From: Stagnihabitans sp038231395
Lineage (GTDB): Bacteria; Pseudomonadota; Alphaproteobacteria; Rhodobacterales; Rhodobacteraceae
Direction: 5' to 3'
NCBI GenBank assembly: GCA_038231395.1
Contig: JBBRLL010000002.1
Location: 1 to 64,000, forward strand
DNA length: 64,000 nt
In this document: one piece after another, positions 9,088 to 17,189 of the stretch
How the letters are laid out: each line of letters opens with the position of its first letter
Position numbering within the stretch: the stretch's first letter is position 1
Notes under the pieces: model-generated
What the model saw: only the letters and a program-made list of their open reading frames with translations
The model's database searches: none
What the model was told of the DNA's origin: nothing
Position numbers and translations under genes: made by a program

Positions 9088-9118
9088 AAAGCCTCCGGTC
9101 CTCCGGGGGCTTTCTTTT
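9088..9118. terminator. Bidirectional intrinsic terminator between cycA and dxs
   Basis: AAAGCCTCCGG and its near-complement CCGGGGGCTTT form an 11-bp stem with one T-G pair around a TCCT loop, with T-rich tracts on both sides. It ends the plus-strand puh-hemA-cycA transcript and, read the other way, the minus-strand dxs transcript. Confidence 0.9.
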
Positions 9119-9123
9119 GGCGC

Positions 9124-11031
9124 TCAGGCCCGAAGCATCCTGGCACCTTGTGGTGCGACAGACGTCACCACCCGAACAATATCGCCCACCGTCATCCCGG
9201 CATCGGCATACATCGCCGAGGGACTGGCCTGCTCGATGAACCGGTCGGGCAAAGTCAAGGTCCGCAAGCGCAATCCGTGGTCCAACCCGCCGGAGTTTGC
9301 CAGGTACTGCAAGACCTGTGCGCCAAAACCACCTGCGGCCCCTTGTTCGACGGTGATCAGCGCGCCGTGGTGGCGGGCAAGCTGGTTGATCAGGTCGGTA
9401 TCCAGCGGCTTGGCAAACCGCGCGTCGGCAACTGTCACCGAAACACCCTGCATGGCCAAAGCATCGGCTGCCAGCAAACACTCCGCCAGATGCGCGCCGA
9501 AACTGAGGATCGCCACGTCAGATCCTTGCCGCATCACCCGCCCTTTACCGATCTGCAATGCCACGCCGCGCTCTGGCATCTGCACGCCCACGCCTTCGCC
9601 CCGCGGATAGCGGAAAGAGATTGGCCCCGCGTCATGGCCCGCAGCCGTGGCCACCATATGCACCAGCTCCGCCTCATCCGCCGCAGCCATCACGACAAAG
9701 CCGGGCAGGTTGGACAGATAGCTGACGTCAAACGCCCCGGCGTGGGTCGCACCATCCGCGCCCACCAACCCGGCCCGATCAATCGCAAACCGCACCGGCA
9801 AGCCTTGCAACGCCACGTCATGCACGATCTGATCAAATCCGCGCTGCAAAAACGTCGAATAGATCGCGACGAAGGGTTTCAAACCTGACGCCGCCATCCC
9901 GGCTGCAAAAGTCACGCCGTGCTGTTCTGCAATCCCCACGTCAAACACCCGCGCCGGAAACCGCTGCGCCATGATGTCAAGGCCGGTCCCGCCCGGCATC
10001 GCTGCCGTTATGGCGACGATCTTGCCATCGCGCGCGGCCTCATCCGTCAAAGCCCGGCCAAAGACCGAGGTATAGGCGGGGGCGTTCGACTTCGCCTTGG
10101 CTTGCGTGCCGGAAACCACGTCAAACTTTGCCACGCCGTGATATTTGTCGGCGGAATTTTCGGCTGGCGCGTAGCCCTTGCCCTTCACCGTCACCGCATG
10201 GATCAGCACCGGCCCGGTCGCGCGGGTCCGAACCGCGCGCAGGGTCGCCAACAGCTCGCCCATGTTATGCCCATCCACCGGGCCGACATAGGAAAAACCC
10301 AACTCCTCAAACAAGGTGCCGCCTCCCGGCGTGCCCGTCACCAAGGCCCGCGCCCTGCGCGCGCCATCACGAAGTGGCCCGGGCAAGGCGGCCTCGAACC
10401 CCTCCGCCATGCCACGCAGCGCGGCAAAGGGCGTGTGCCGGGACAGACCGTTCAGATAAAGGTTCAGCGCCCCGACCGGCGGCGCAATGCTCATGTCATT
10501 GTCGTTCAGAATGACGAACAGACGCTTGCCCAGATGGCCTGCCGCGTTCATCGCCTCATAGGCCATGCCAGCCGTGATGGCCCCATCGCCGATCACCGCT
10601 ATCGCATCGCCGGTGGGTTGGCCCATGTCGCGACCGATGGTGAACCCCAATGCCGCCGAAATGCTGGTCGAGGAATGCGCGGCGCCGAACGGGTCGTACT
10701 CGCTCTCCGACCGCTTGGTAAAGCCCGACAGCCCGCCGCCTTGCCGCAGCGACCTCATCTTCTCACGCCGCCCGGTCAGGATCTTGTGGGGATAGCATTG
10801 GTGGCCGACGTCCCAGATCAGCTTGTCCACCGGCGTGTTGAACACCGCATGGATCGCCACCGACAGTTCGACCACGCCCAGGGACGACCCCAGATGCCCA
10901 CCGGTTTCCGACACGACCGCAATCACCTCTCCACGGACCTCATCGGCCAGACGGGCAAGATCACCGTCACTCATGCCGCGCAGATCAGCCGGAGATTTCA
11001 CGGTATCCAGAAGCGGGGTTGTGCGGGTCAT
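9124..11031 (-). CDS. dxs: 1-deoxy-D-xylulose-5-phosphate synthase (photosynthesis-cluster copy)
   Basis: Thiamine-diphosphate enzyme joining pyruvate and glyceraldehyde 3-phosphate, entry to the MEP isoprenoid pathway that feeds carotenoids and the bacteriochlorophyll tail. 635 residues from ATG 11031 (the GTG one codon earlier is less likely); motifs include GHQCYPHKILTGRR, the TPP-binding IGDGAITAGMAYEA and the RYPRGEG segment. It lies downstream of pufX, as in Rhodobacter, but separated by a terminator-like hairpin. A second, distinct copy lies at 53.2-55.1 kb after ispA. Confidence 0.95.
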   Translation of the reverse strand: MTRTTPLLDTVKSPADLRGMSDGDLARLADEVRGEVIAVVSETGGHLGSSLGVVELSVAIHAVFNTPVDKLIWDVGHQCYPHKILTGRREKMRSLRQGGGLSGFTKRSESEYDPFGAAHSSTSISAALGFTIGRDMGQPTGDAIAVIGDGAITAGMAYEAMNAAGHLGKRLFVILNDNDMSIAPPVGALNLYLNGLSRHTPFAALRGMAEGFEAALPGPLRDGARRARALVTGTPGGGTLFEELGFSYVGPVDGHNMGELLATLRAVRTRATGPVLIHAVTVKGKGYAPAENSADKYHGVAKFDVVSGTQAKAKSNAPAYTSVFGRALTDEAARDGKIVAITAAMPGGTGLDIMAQRFPARVFDVGIAEQHGVTFAAGMAASGLKPFVAIYSTFLQRGFDQIVHDVALQGLPVRFAIDRAGLVGADGATHAGAFDVSYLSNLPGFVVMAAADEAELVHMVATAAGHDAGPISFRYPRGEGVGVQMPERGVALQIGKGRVMRQGSDVAILSFGAHLAECLLAADALAMQGVSVTVADARFAKPLDTDLINQLARHHGALITVEQGAAGGFGAQVLQYLANSGGLDHGLRLRTLTLPDRFIEQASPSAMYADAGMTVGDIVRVVTSVAPQGARMLRA

Positions 11032-11066
11032 CACAGCGGCCTTTCGGTAGGTCAGAGGGCGAAATG

Positions 11067-11100
11067 AAAAAAGGTGCCGGGTGTGTCAGGCACACGGCAC
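11067..11100 (-). terminator. Intrinsic terminator of the puf operon
   Basis: On the minus strand GTGCCG...CGGCAC with an inner GTGTG/CACAC pairing forms a strong hairpin immediately followed by six T residues (complement of the A-run at 11067-11072). It lies between pufX and dxs and should end most puf transcripts, leaving dxs to readthrough or its own promoter. Confidence 0.8.
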
Positions 11101-11102
11101 CA

Positions 11103-11130
11103 GGTTCCTGATGCCATCAGGAAGGGAACC
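11103..11130 (-). other. Intergenic hairpin downstream of pufX
   Basis: TTCCTGAT and ATCAGGAA are perfectly inverted around a three-base loop and flanked by a further GGTT/AACC pairing. There is no T-run next to it, so it is more likely an RNA 3'-stabilising element than a terminator. Confidence 0.6.
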
Positions 11131-11182
11131 GGGCAGTGGAATGCGCCCAGGCCCGGGCCGGCTGTGGCCCGAACGACGTTGC

Positions 11183-11210
11183 GGACCGGACGGCAAACCA
11201 CCGTCCGGCC
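11183..11210 (-). other. GC-rich hairpin just after the pufX stop
   Basis: CCGGACGG at 11186-11193 and CCGTCCGG at 11201-11208 are perfect inverted repeats with a seven-base loop. It begins about ten bases past the pufX stop and lacks a T-run; placed to protect the puf mRNA 3' end from exonucleases. Confidence 0.65.
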
Positions 11211-11220
11211 CAGAGTTTGA

Positions 11221-11448
11221 TCAGACGACGTCGATGTTGCGGATAACTTCGACCGCGCCGTAAGGTGAGGGCATCAGCTTGCTCTGTGCGGGCAGAAACT
11301 GGCTGACCACCCAGATCACGCCAATGACCGCCCCGATGGCCAGCAGGACCCCACCTGCAATGAATGCGCCCCAGACCATTTGACCCAAGGCCCAGACACG
11401 CAAGCGCACCACCGGGCTTTGCTGCTCATAGAAATGTTCGTCAGACAT
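11221..11448 (-). CDS. pufX: PufX, LH1-reaction centre core organiser
   Basis: Single-helix membrane protein that opens the LH1 ring for quinone exchange and can drive core dimerisation in Rhodobacter. The 75-residue sequence has the N-terminal RLRVWALGQM segment, a central helix rich in glycine with GxxxG spacing (GQMVWG, GAVIG), and the conserved QFLP at the helix end. It sits directly after pufM. It diverges from remembered R. sphaeroides PufX, but position, length and the LRVW-QM-G pattern agree. ATG 11448 follows AGAGGAAAG; ATG 11451 is one codon earlier. Confidence 0.88.
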   Translation of the reverse strand: MSDEHFYEQQSPVVRLRVWALGQMVWGAFIAGGVLLAIGAVIGVIWVVSQFLPAQSKLMPSPYGAVEVIRNIDVV

Positions 11449-11460
11449 CATCTTTCCTCT

Positions 11461-12387
11461 TCACGGATTAAGCGGAGCGTAGCCGTGGTCCTGCGCCCAG
11501 ACATACCAGTTGTCGACAACCGTTCCGGTCAGCAGGATACCGATGCCGCCGCAGATTGGCACCAATACCGCAAACCACCAGGCCCAGCGGTGAATGCCCT
11601 CCATCGTGGCGTTGAACCCCATGGTCCAGCGCCAGAACAAGGCGGCCCGTTCGGATGCCGTACCGCGGTCAATGATCTGCTCCAGCTCGCGGTCACCGCC
11701 CAGACGGGTCACCGACAGGATGGTGGCGCCGTGCATGGCGAACAGCAGGGCAGAGCCATACAGGAAGGCGATCGAAAGCGCATGGAACGGGTTGTAGAAC
11801 AGGTTACCGTAGGTCAGGCTGAACAGATTGGTCCAGTCAAGGTGCGGGAAGATGCCGTAAGGCACCGCCTCGGACCAATGGCCCATCAGGACCGGACGGA
11901 TCAGCCCCAGCACCATCACCAGCCACAAAGCGGCGGCAAAGGCCCAGGAGACGTGCTTGCCCATGCCAAGGGCTTCCGCACGCAGGTAGGTTCTGATCCA
12001 CCACGACCACAACGAGATCAGAAAGAAGAACCCCGCCACCAGAAACAAGCCGCCCTGATCCATCGGCGGGATGCGCAAACCCCATTCCGCCGACGGCGGT
12101 TCCAGTGCCATCCAGAACAGATCGCGCACGAACACCGCCGGGTTATAGCCTGCCAGATGCCAGAACCACCCGCCGATGATCATGAACCATACCGCACCGC
12201 ACGCCAGACTGACCACGCCGAAGGTGCCCAGATAGATCGGCCCCAGCTGCGCATTGCCAAACCAGCCCGCGAGTTTGGAGTAGGTGGCGGTTGTCGTGCG
12301 GTTGCCGACCTCGACGTCCTCGATCAAACCCATCTCCGGGGCGGCTGCCACCTGAAACTGGGTGAAGATGTTCAGATACTCAGCCAT
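11461..12387 (-). CDS. pufM: Reaction centre M subunit PufM
   Basis: One half of the membrane heterodimer that holds the special pair, accessory pigments, QA and the non-haem iron. The 308-residue protein has five transmembrane helices; histidines in NPFHALSIAFLYGSALLFAMHG and AMHGATILS fit pigment and iron ligands, and GIHRWAWW lies near the QA side. The start overlaps the pufL stop by eight bases. Ends PLNP without a cytochrome subunit gene behind it; pufX follows instead. Confidence 0.97.
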   Translation of the reverse strand: MAEYLNIFTQFQVAAAPEMGLIEDVEVGNRTTTATYSKLAGWFGNAQLGPIYLGTFGVVSLACGAVWFMIIGGWFWHLAGYNPAVFVRDLFWMALEPPSAEWGLRIPPMDQGGLFLVAGFFFLISLWSWWIRTYLRAEALGMGKHVSWAFAAALWLVMVLGLIRPVLMGHWSEAVPYGIFPHLDWTNLFSLTYGNLFYNPFHALSIAFLYGSALLFAMHGATILSVTRLGGDRELEQIIDRGTASERAALFWRWTMGFNATMEGIHRWAWWFAVLVPICGGIGILLTGTVVDNWYVWAQDHGYAPLNP

Positions 12388-13228
12388 TTATGCCTCCATG
12401 AACATTGGCAAAGATCGGCAGGTGCAGCCACCAGTTCCACCAGTCAACCCACTGGTCAAACCAGATCGTGCCAGAGATCATGATGCAGATGGCACTCCAG
12501 AAGCCCGCATTCAGCGCCAGAAGCAGGCCCAGACGGTGAATGCCAAGGGTGCCGACCGAATAGCCGATCAGATCGCGGAAGAAGGTATCCTCGTGATCGG
12601 GCGTCTTCATGACCTTGCCCTTGCCGGGATTTGCCGCCGACAGGATCAGGCCGCCATGCAGCGACAAGGCGAAGGTGGTGGTGAAGAAAAAGCTGACCGC
12701 CAGCATATGCACGGGGTTGTAGTGAAAGTTGCCATAAGTGTAGCCGGTGTTGGACACCCAATCGAGGTGGCTGAAGATGCCATAGGGAAACGAATACCCC
12801 CAGGCGCCCATCAGAATCGGACGGATCACCGTCAGTGTGGCATAGGCGAAAATCGCCACGCCAAACGCGATCGGCACATGCAAGCCGATGCCAAGCTTGC
12901 GGCAAATCTCGACCTCGCGCAGCGCCCAACTGATAAACGAACTCAGCGCGCAAAACGTGATGATCTGCCAAAGCCCGCCATGCAGCAACGGCGCTGCCGC
13001 CAGACCACTGGACACCGACGGCGGGTTGATCGAGATGAGCCACGGGTTCCACGTCGGACCCATCGCCGCACCGTAAAAGATCAGCATCGTCCCCAAAGCC
13101 GCAAAAAAGAAGGTCGTGACGCCAAAGAAGCCGACGTAGAACGGACCGACCCAGAAGTCGAACAGGTTCCCGCCGATCAGCGTGCCTCCGGGCACGCGGT
13201 ATTTTCGTTCGAAGCTGAGCAGTGCCAT
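12380..13228 (-). CDS. pufL: Reaction centre L subunit PufL
   Basis: Partner of PufM in the photochemical core and site of the QB pocket. 282 residues starting MALLSFERKYRVPGG, which is the family N-terminus; five membrane helices; conserved GLHVPIAF, YNPVHMLAVSFFF and LHGGLILSA segments contain the pigment and iron-ligand histidines. It overlaps pufM and is separated from pufA by 128 bases that contain a mRNA hairpin. Confidence 0.97.
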   Translation of the reverse strand: MALLSFERKYRVPGGTLIGGNLFDFWVGPFYVGFFGVTTFFFAALGTMLIFYGAAMGPTWNPWLISINPPSVSSGLAAAPLLHGGLWQIITFCALSSFISWALREVEICRKLGIGLHVPIAFGVAIFAYATLTVIRPILMGAWGYSFPYGIFSHLDWVSNTGYTYGNFHYNPVHMLAVSFFFTTTFALSLHGGLILSAANPGKGKVMKTPDHEDTFFRDLIGYSVGTLGIHRLGLLLALNAGFWSAICIMISGTIWFDQWVDWWNWWLHLPIFANVHGGING

Positions 13229-13316
13229 GCTTCCCTCTCCGCCATTGGACGGGTCATCCGAAGATCGCGTCAGGGCGAAACGGGACCGTCAGGTGTTTTT
13301 TTGATCGGGTTGATTT

Positions 13317-13345
13317 GGTGCGGCCGAGCGTCTGCCGCCCGCACC
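13317..13345 (-). other. pufA-pufL intercistronic hairpin
   Basis: GGTGCGG at 13317-13323 pairs with CCGCACC at 13339-13345, with an inner CGGC/GCCG pairing. In Rhodobacter a hairpin at this place slows 3'-to-5' decay of the upstream pufBA segment, giving excess antenna over reaction-centre mRNA. No T-run follows on the minus strand, which fits processing rather than termination. Confidence 0.75.
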
Positions 13346-13356
13346 ATGCGCTTGAC

Positions 13357-13548
13357 TTAGGGCGCCTTTGCAGCGGCGACCTGTGCGTTGTAGCCGTGCT
13401 TGGCTGCCGCAATCTCCAACCAGTTGTAGGCGGGGTTGGACAAAAGGACGAGGTGGATCATCACGGCCAGCAGGAACAGGAACACGCCCTGCGCCACGAA
13501 GACACGCCGAGGATCGAAAATCAGCCAGATCTTGTAGAACTTGCTCAT
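13357..13548 (-). CDS. pufA: LH1 alpha polypeptide PufA
   Basis: Core antenna apoprotein, 63 residues, binding bacteriochlorophyll through the histidine in AVMIHLVLLS in a single membrane helix. The N-terminal FYKIWLIFDPRRVFVAQG is the standard LH1-alpha signature. pufB is 13 bases upstream in transcription, and the long gap with a hairpin lies downstream. Confidence 0.96.
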   Translation of the reverse strand: MSKFYKIWLIFDPRRVFVAQGVFLFLLAVMIHLVLLSNPAYNWLEIAAAKHGYNAQVAAAKAP

Positions 13549-13561
13549 CTCTGTTTCCCCC

Positions 13562-13711
13562 TCAGAACCACGGACGCCAGATGTACACGGCCAGATGGGC
13601 GATAACGGCGATGGTCACGAACAACCAAAGCCCGCTCATATAGACCGAGTGCAGCTCTTGCGCCTGCTGGTCAGTAAGACCTGTAAAAGACAGGTCGGAT
13701 CTATCAGCCAT
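13562..13711 (-). CDS. pufB: LH1 beta polypeptide PufB
   Basis: Core antenna apoprotein of 49 residues beginning MADRSDLSFTGLTDQQAQE, with the bacteriochlorophyll-ligating histidine in AHLAVYIWRPW near the C-terminus. The open frame extends upstream to 13798, but those residues are not antenna-like and GGAGGATACA before CAT 13711 marks the real start. First of the pufBALMX structural genes. Confidence 0.96.
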   Translation of the reverse strand: MADRSDLSFTGLTDQQAQELHSVYMSGLWLFVTIAVIAHLAVYIWRPWF

Positions 13712-13828
13712 TGTATCCTCCGGATATTCGGACTGACGCCGCATTCCCTGCGGCCGGGCCACGGTGGGCGGAATGCCCCTCCGATGTTTCGCCCCCATCG
13801 TTTGATGAGGGAGAATCTTGTGTCGCGG

Positions 13829-14050
13829 TTACCCGCGGAAAATCATGGGCGTTACCGCCTGCGCGTCTTTCCAGGCCCGCGCCAACGGGCTGAGCCGTGG
13901 CAACTTTGCATGGCGGATCGTCTGATAGGTCCAGCCGATCACATGCGGCCCGATGGCCAGACCAAGGATCAACCCGAAGTAAATGACGAACTCGGCCTTG
14001 GGCACCCGCTTGACGTGGTGCAACTCGCCGTTGGCGGTGTAGTCGCTCAT
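13829..14050 (-). CDS. pufQ: PufQ, bacteriochlorophyll synthesis regulator/carrier
   Basis: Small membrane protein (73 residues) at the head of the puf operon, needed for normal bacteriochlorophyll levels in Rhodobacter. One hydrophobic helix (about 22-42) follows a short polar N-terminus containing HVKRVPKAEF. Its ATG overlaps the bchZ stop (ATGA), coupling pigment synthesis to antenna expression. Assigned by position, length and helix pattern. Confidence 0.9.
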   Translation of the reverse strand: MSDYTANGELHHVKRVPKAEFVIYFGLILGLAIGPHVIGWTYQTIRHAKLPRLSPLARAWKDAQAVTPMIFRG

Positions 14051-15561
14051 GTTCTTCCTCCCTGAATTTTCGACGCACCGGACCCTTGCGAAGTGCCGGC
14101 ATTTTGCGAAAGCTCTGCCCCCGGCAAAGCCTCCACGGTTTCTCGCACAACCCGTTCAGCGCCCGAATCCAGCGCCGCTTTCTCTGCCGCATCGCGCAGC
14201 GCCCGCGCCGCCGAAATCCGGGTCAAAATCGGGTGAGTGTTCACGATCCGGTCAAGGGCCGCCTGCGCATCGACATCCCAGGGGAAATCGCGGCGCAATG
14301 TGGTTGGCGTGGCCGCAGCCGAGTCCATCTCGGTGCCCAGCGGCAGAATATGAAAGAGCGCGTCAAACAGGCTGTTGCACACCTCTTGCAAGATCCAGAC
14401 AGCGCCGGAATAGCCCATCATCGGTGTGCCGATCGACCTGCGGATCGCAGCACCGGGGAAGGATGCGGGAATGAAACTCGGCGCAGGACCAAACCCGCCT
14501 TTCATCTCGGCCAGATACATCTTTTCGTTGATGGATCCGAACACCACCAAAGGCCTGTGCTGTTTCAACAGCCCGCGCACCGCTTCGTTGTTGGTCTTTT
14601 TGCCGGGGATGCGGGCGATGGCAAAGGCGCAAGGCAGGCCCAGATCGCTTTCCAGATAATGCCTGATGCCCCGCGCATAGGTTTCAGAGGCAACGATCCC
14701 GAAAGAGGCCGTCGCAAAGAAATCCTGCGTAACACTGCGCCACAGATCCCAGACCGGTTTCAGGGTTGAGTGTTTTTCGCGTTCAATGAACGGCTCCGGA
14801 TCCAGGCCCAGCAACTCGCCCAGCTTGCGCAGGAAGGCTGTCGTGCTTTCCATGCCAAACGGCGCTTGCAGGTAGGGCTTGCCCAGAACCTCTGCCAATC
14901 CCCGGCCAAATTCGCGGTACATCACCACGTTGACGTCGGCATTCACCAGATTGCGCATTTCTGCCACATGCGCGCCCAACGGCATCACCATGTTGACCGC
15001 AGCGCCGATCCCCTCAACCAGCCTGCGAATTTCGTGCAGGTCGCTGGCCATGTTGAACACGCCGTACATCGGCCCAAGGATGTTGACGCGCGGCTTGTCG
15101 CCCTCCAGCCGTTTGGTCTCGGGCGGCATGCGCCCTTTGGTCTGGCCAAATTCGGTGAAGATCCACGTCATTGCGCGATCAGCCGTCTGCCACTGATCCT
15201 CGTCAATCGTGCGCGGCAGAAAGCGTTGAATGTTGGTGCCCATCGGCGTGACGCCACCACCGATCATCTCGGCAATCGACCCAGTCACCACAACCGCAGG
15301 CAAAGCCGGGTCGAGCGTTTTCCACGCCCGCCGCATCGCACCCTCGGTCCCGTCACGGCCAAGTTCTTCCTCACCCAGCCCCGTCACCACAATCGGCAAT
15401 TCATGCGGCGGCAGGGCGTCGGTATAGTGCAGGACCGACGTCACCGGCAGGTTTTCACAGCCCACCGGACCGTCGATGACCACCTGCAAACCCTTGACGG
15501 CGCAGAAGGCATAAACCGCACCCCAATAGCCACCGGCCCGGTCATGATCCTGGATCAGCAT
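14047..15561 (-). CDS. bchZ: Chlorophyllide a reductase subunit BchZ
   Basis: NifK-like subunit of the nitrogenase-type enzyme that reduces ring B of chlorophyllide a. 504 residues with GPVGCENLPVTSVLHYTDALPPHELP near the N-terminus, the family's catalytic-side cysteine segment, and the alanine/proline-rich C-terminal tail. It starts one base inside the bchY stop (TGATG) and runs into pufQ. In Rhodobacter the puf promoter lies within the distal part of bchZ; I could not pick one with confidence. Confidence 0.96.
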   Translation of the reverse strand: MLIQDHDRAGGYWGAVYAFCAVKGLQVVIDGPVGCENLPVTSVLHYTDALPPHELPIVVTGLGEEELGRDGTEGAMRRAWKTLDPALPAVVVTGSIAEMIGGGVTPMGTNIQRFLPRTIDEDQWQTADRAMTWIFTEFGQTKGRMPPETKRLEGDKPRVNILGPMYGVFNMASDLHEIRRLVEGIGAAVNMVMPLGAHVAEMRNLVNADVNVVMYREFGRGLAEVLGKPYLQAPFGMESTTAFLRKLGELLGLDPEPFIEREKHSTLKPVWDLWRSVTQDFFATASFGIVASETYARGIRHYLESDLGLPCAFAIARIPGKKTNNEAVRGLLKQHRPLVVFGSINEKMYLAEMKGGFGPAPSFIPASFPGAAIRRSIGTPMMGYSGAVWILQEVCNSLFDALFHILPLGTEMDSAAATPTTLRRDFPWDVDAQAALDRIVNTHPILTRISAARALRDAAEKAALDSGAERVVRETVEALPGAELSQNAGTSQGSGASKIQGGRT

Positions 15562-17129
15562 CAGATCATCTCCTCGGCTTTGGCAGCCTTGGCCGCCTTG
15601 TCGAGTTTCTTCTGGTGCAGCGCGCGGAAATCGGGCCGCAGGTTGGGAGAGCCTTCCCAGATGCCAGCCGTATCGCCGGTGCCGACGCCTTCAAAGAAGG
15701 CTTTCATGCCCTCCATCCGCGCCTTGCCAGCAATCGCCGCGTTCACGACCTGCCCCAAAGACCCCGCCCCGGCAGGCCCCATCAAGGGCCGGGCAGAGAT
15801 CAGGTTGGTGAAGTAAAGCGCTGGAATCGCAAGCTCTTTTGCCTTCTGCACCAGCGGGGTCGTCCCCACAGCCAGATCGGGCCGGATCGCCTCCATCGCT
15901 GAACAATCGTCCTGCAGGCTGGCGCGGAATTTCACCTTGACGCCCTTGGCCTCCAACCATTCCAGATCGGGCGCGGACCACGGTGTTTTCGGGCAGGCGG
16001 TGCCGACATAGGGCACATTCGCCCCGCTTTCGATCAGCAACCGGGCGACCAGCAATTCTGAACCTTCATAGCCCGAAAGCGTGATGGTCCCTTTGATCGG
16101 ATGCGCTGAAAGTGCAGCTTTTATGGCGGGCAGGAAAGCATTCTGCGCGGCGGAAACCCGTGCCGGATCAACGCCGTAAGCGTTCCCAATTGCCGCAAGC
16201 CAAGCAGCCGTACCGTCCAGCCCAACCGGAGCGGAGCCTACAACCTTACGCCCGGCCAACTGAAATTCCCGCACCGCTGCCGTGTAGAACGGATGGATCG
16301 CCGCGACCACATCACAGTCCAGCGCTGCATAAAGCTCGCGCCATTCCCGGCACGGTACTACTGGCCCGGCAGCAAGCCCCAAGGGTGCCAGCATCGCGCC
16401 CAACATCATCGGGTCGGCCGGAAACATCTCTCCCAGCAGGGCAACCGTCGGCCTGTCGCTGCGCCCCGAGGCTGGCGCCTGTACCGGCCCCGCCTCAATC
16501 TCGGCCCGCGCGTACTTCAGCATCGCACCTGCCAGCACATCCTTGGCCTCGGCATGGGTCGGGATACCAAAGCCGGGCACATCAATGCCGACAATCCGCA
16601 CACCGTTGATTTCGCTCGGCAAAAGTTTCAGTGGCACGCCAGAGGCTGTGGGCACGCACAGGTTGGTCACCACAATTGCGTCGTTGCGCGTCGGGTCGGC
16701 CAGCTCGTGAACCGCGTCACGAATGTCCTCAAACAGTTTGCCGGTCACCAAAGATTCAGAATTGAACGGCACATATCCAACAGAGCGCCTTGCCCCGTAG
16801 AAATGGCTTACAAAGGTCAGTCCGTAAACGCAGCACGCCGAACCGGAAAGGACCGTCGCGACCCGCCGCATCCGCAGCCCCACACGCAAGGACCCGAAGG
16901 CCGGGCACATGCTTTGCGGCTTGTCGTGCGGCCCTTGCGGATAATCGCGCGCATATTGATCCAGCAACTCCGAATTGCCCGCCGCGCGCGCGGCAGCCTC
17001 CATCGTCGCAGCTCCGGCATGACAGCCCATCCCGTCAACAGGCTCCGCAGCGACGGGTTCCGGCAAATCAATGCCCTGAACCTGCGTCAGCGGAGCGTTT
17101 TGGGCGCTGTCATAGCCGACTTCGCTCAT
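15561..17129 (-). CDS. bchY: Chlorophyllide a reductase subunit BchY
   Basis: NifD-like partner of BchZ. 522 residues; conserved cysteines in GMGCHAGAATMEAA (C36), QSMCPAFGSLR and GSACCVYGL supply ligands for the shared 4Fe-4S cluster. A 60-base gap separates it from bchX, and it overlaps bchZ by one base. Together BchX, Y and Z turn chlorophyllide a into the bacteriochlorin. Confidence 0.96.
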   Translation of the reverse strand: MSEVGYDSAQNAPLTQVQGIDLPEPVAAEPVDGMGCHAGAATMEAAARAAGNSELLDQYARDYPQGPHDKPQSMCPAFGSLRVGLRMRRVATVLSGSACCVYGLTFVSHFYGARRSVGYVPFNSESLVTGKLFEDIRDAVHELADPTRNDAIVVTNLCVPTASGVPLKLLPSEINGVRIVGIDVPGFGIPTHAEAKDVLAGAMLKYARAEIEAGPVQAPASGRSDRPTVALLGEMFPADPMMLGAMLAPLGLAAGPVVPCREWRELYAALDCDVVAAIHPFYTAAVREFQLAGRKVVGSAPVGLDGTAAWLAAIGNAYGVDPARVSAAQNAFLPAIKAALSAHPIKGTITLSGYEGSELLVARLLIESGANVPYVGTACPKTPWSAPDLEWLEAKGVKVKFRASLQDDCSAMEAIRPDLAVGTTPLVQKAKELAIPALYFTNLISARPLMGPAGAGSLGQVVNAAIAGKARMEGMKAFFEGVGTGDTAGIWEGSPNLRPDFRALHQKKLDKAAKAAKAEEMI

Positions 17130-17189
17130 CTTCTGGCCTTTCCAGAGATGCGCTGCAATGCCGCTTCCAGTTGGGCGAGGGTGTCCAGA

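Noticed and set aside
9919..11067. 382-codon open frame on the plus strand opposite dxs
   Set aside because: Arg/His/Gln-rich composition with no recognisable motif; an antisense shadow produced by high GC at codon third positions.
11380..12483. 367-codon open frame opposite pufM and the start of pufL
   Set aside because: Lies across two certain membrane-protein genes; composition is that of reversed codons.
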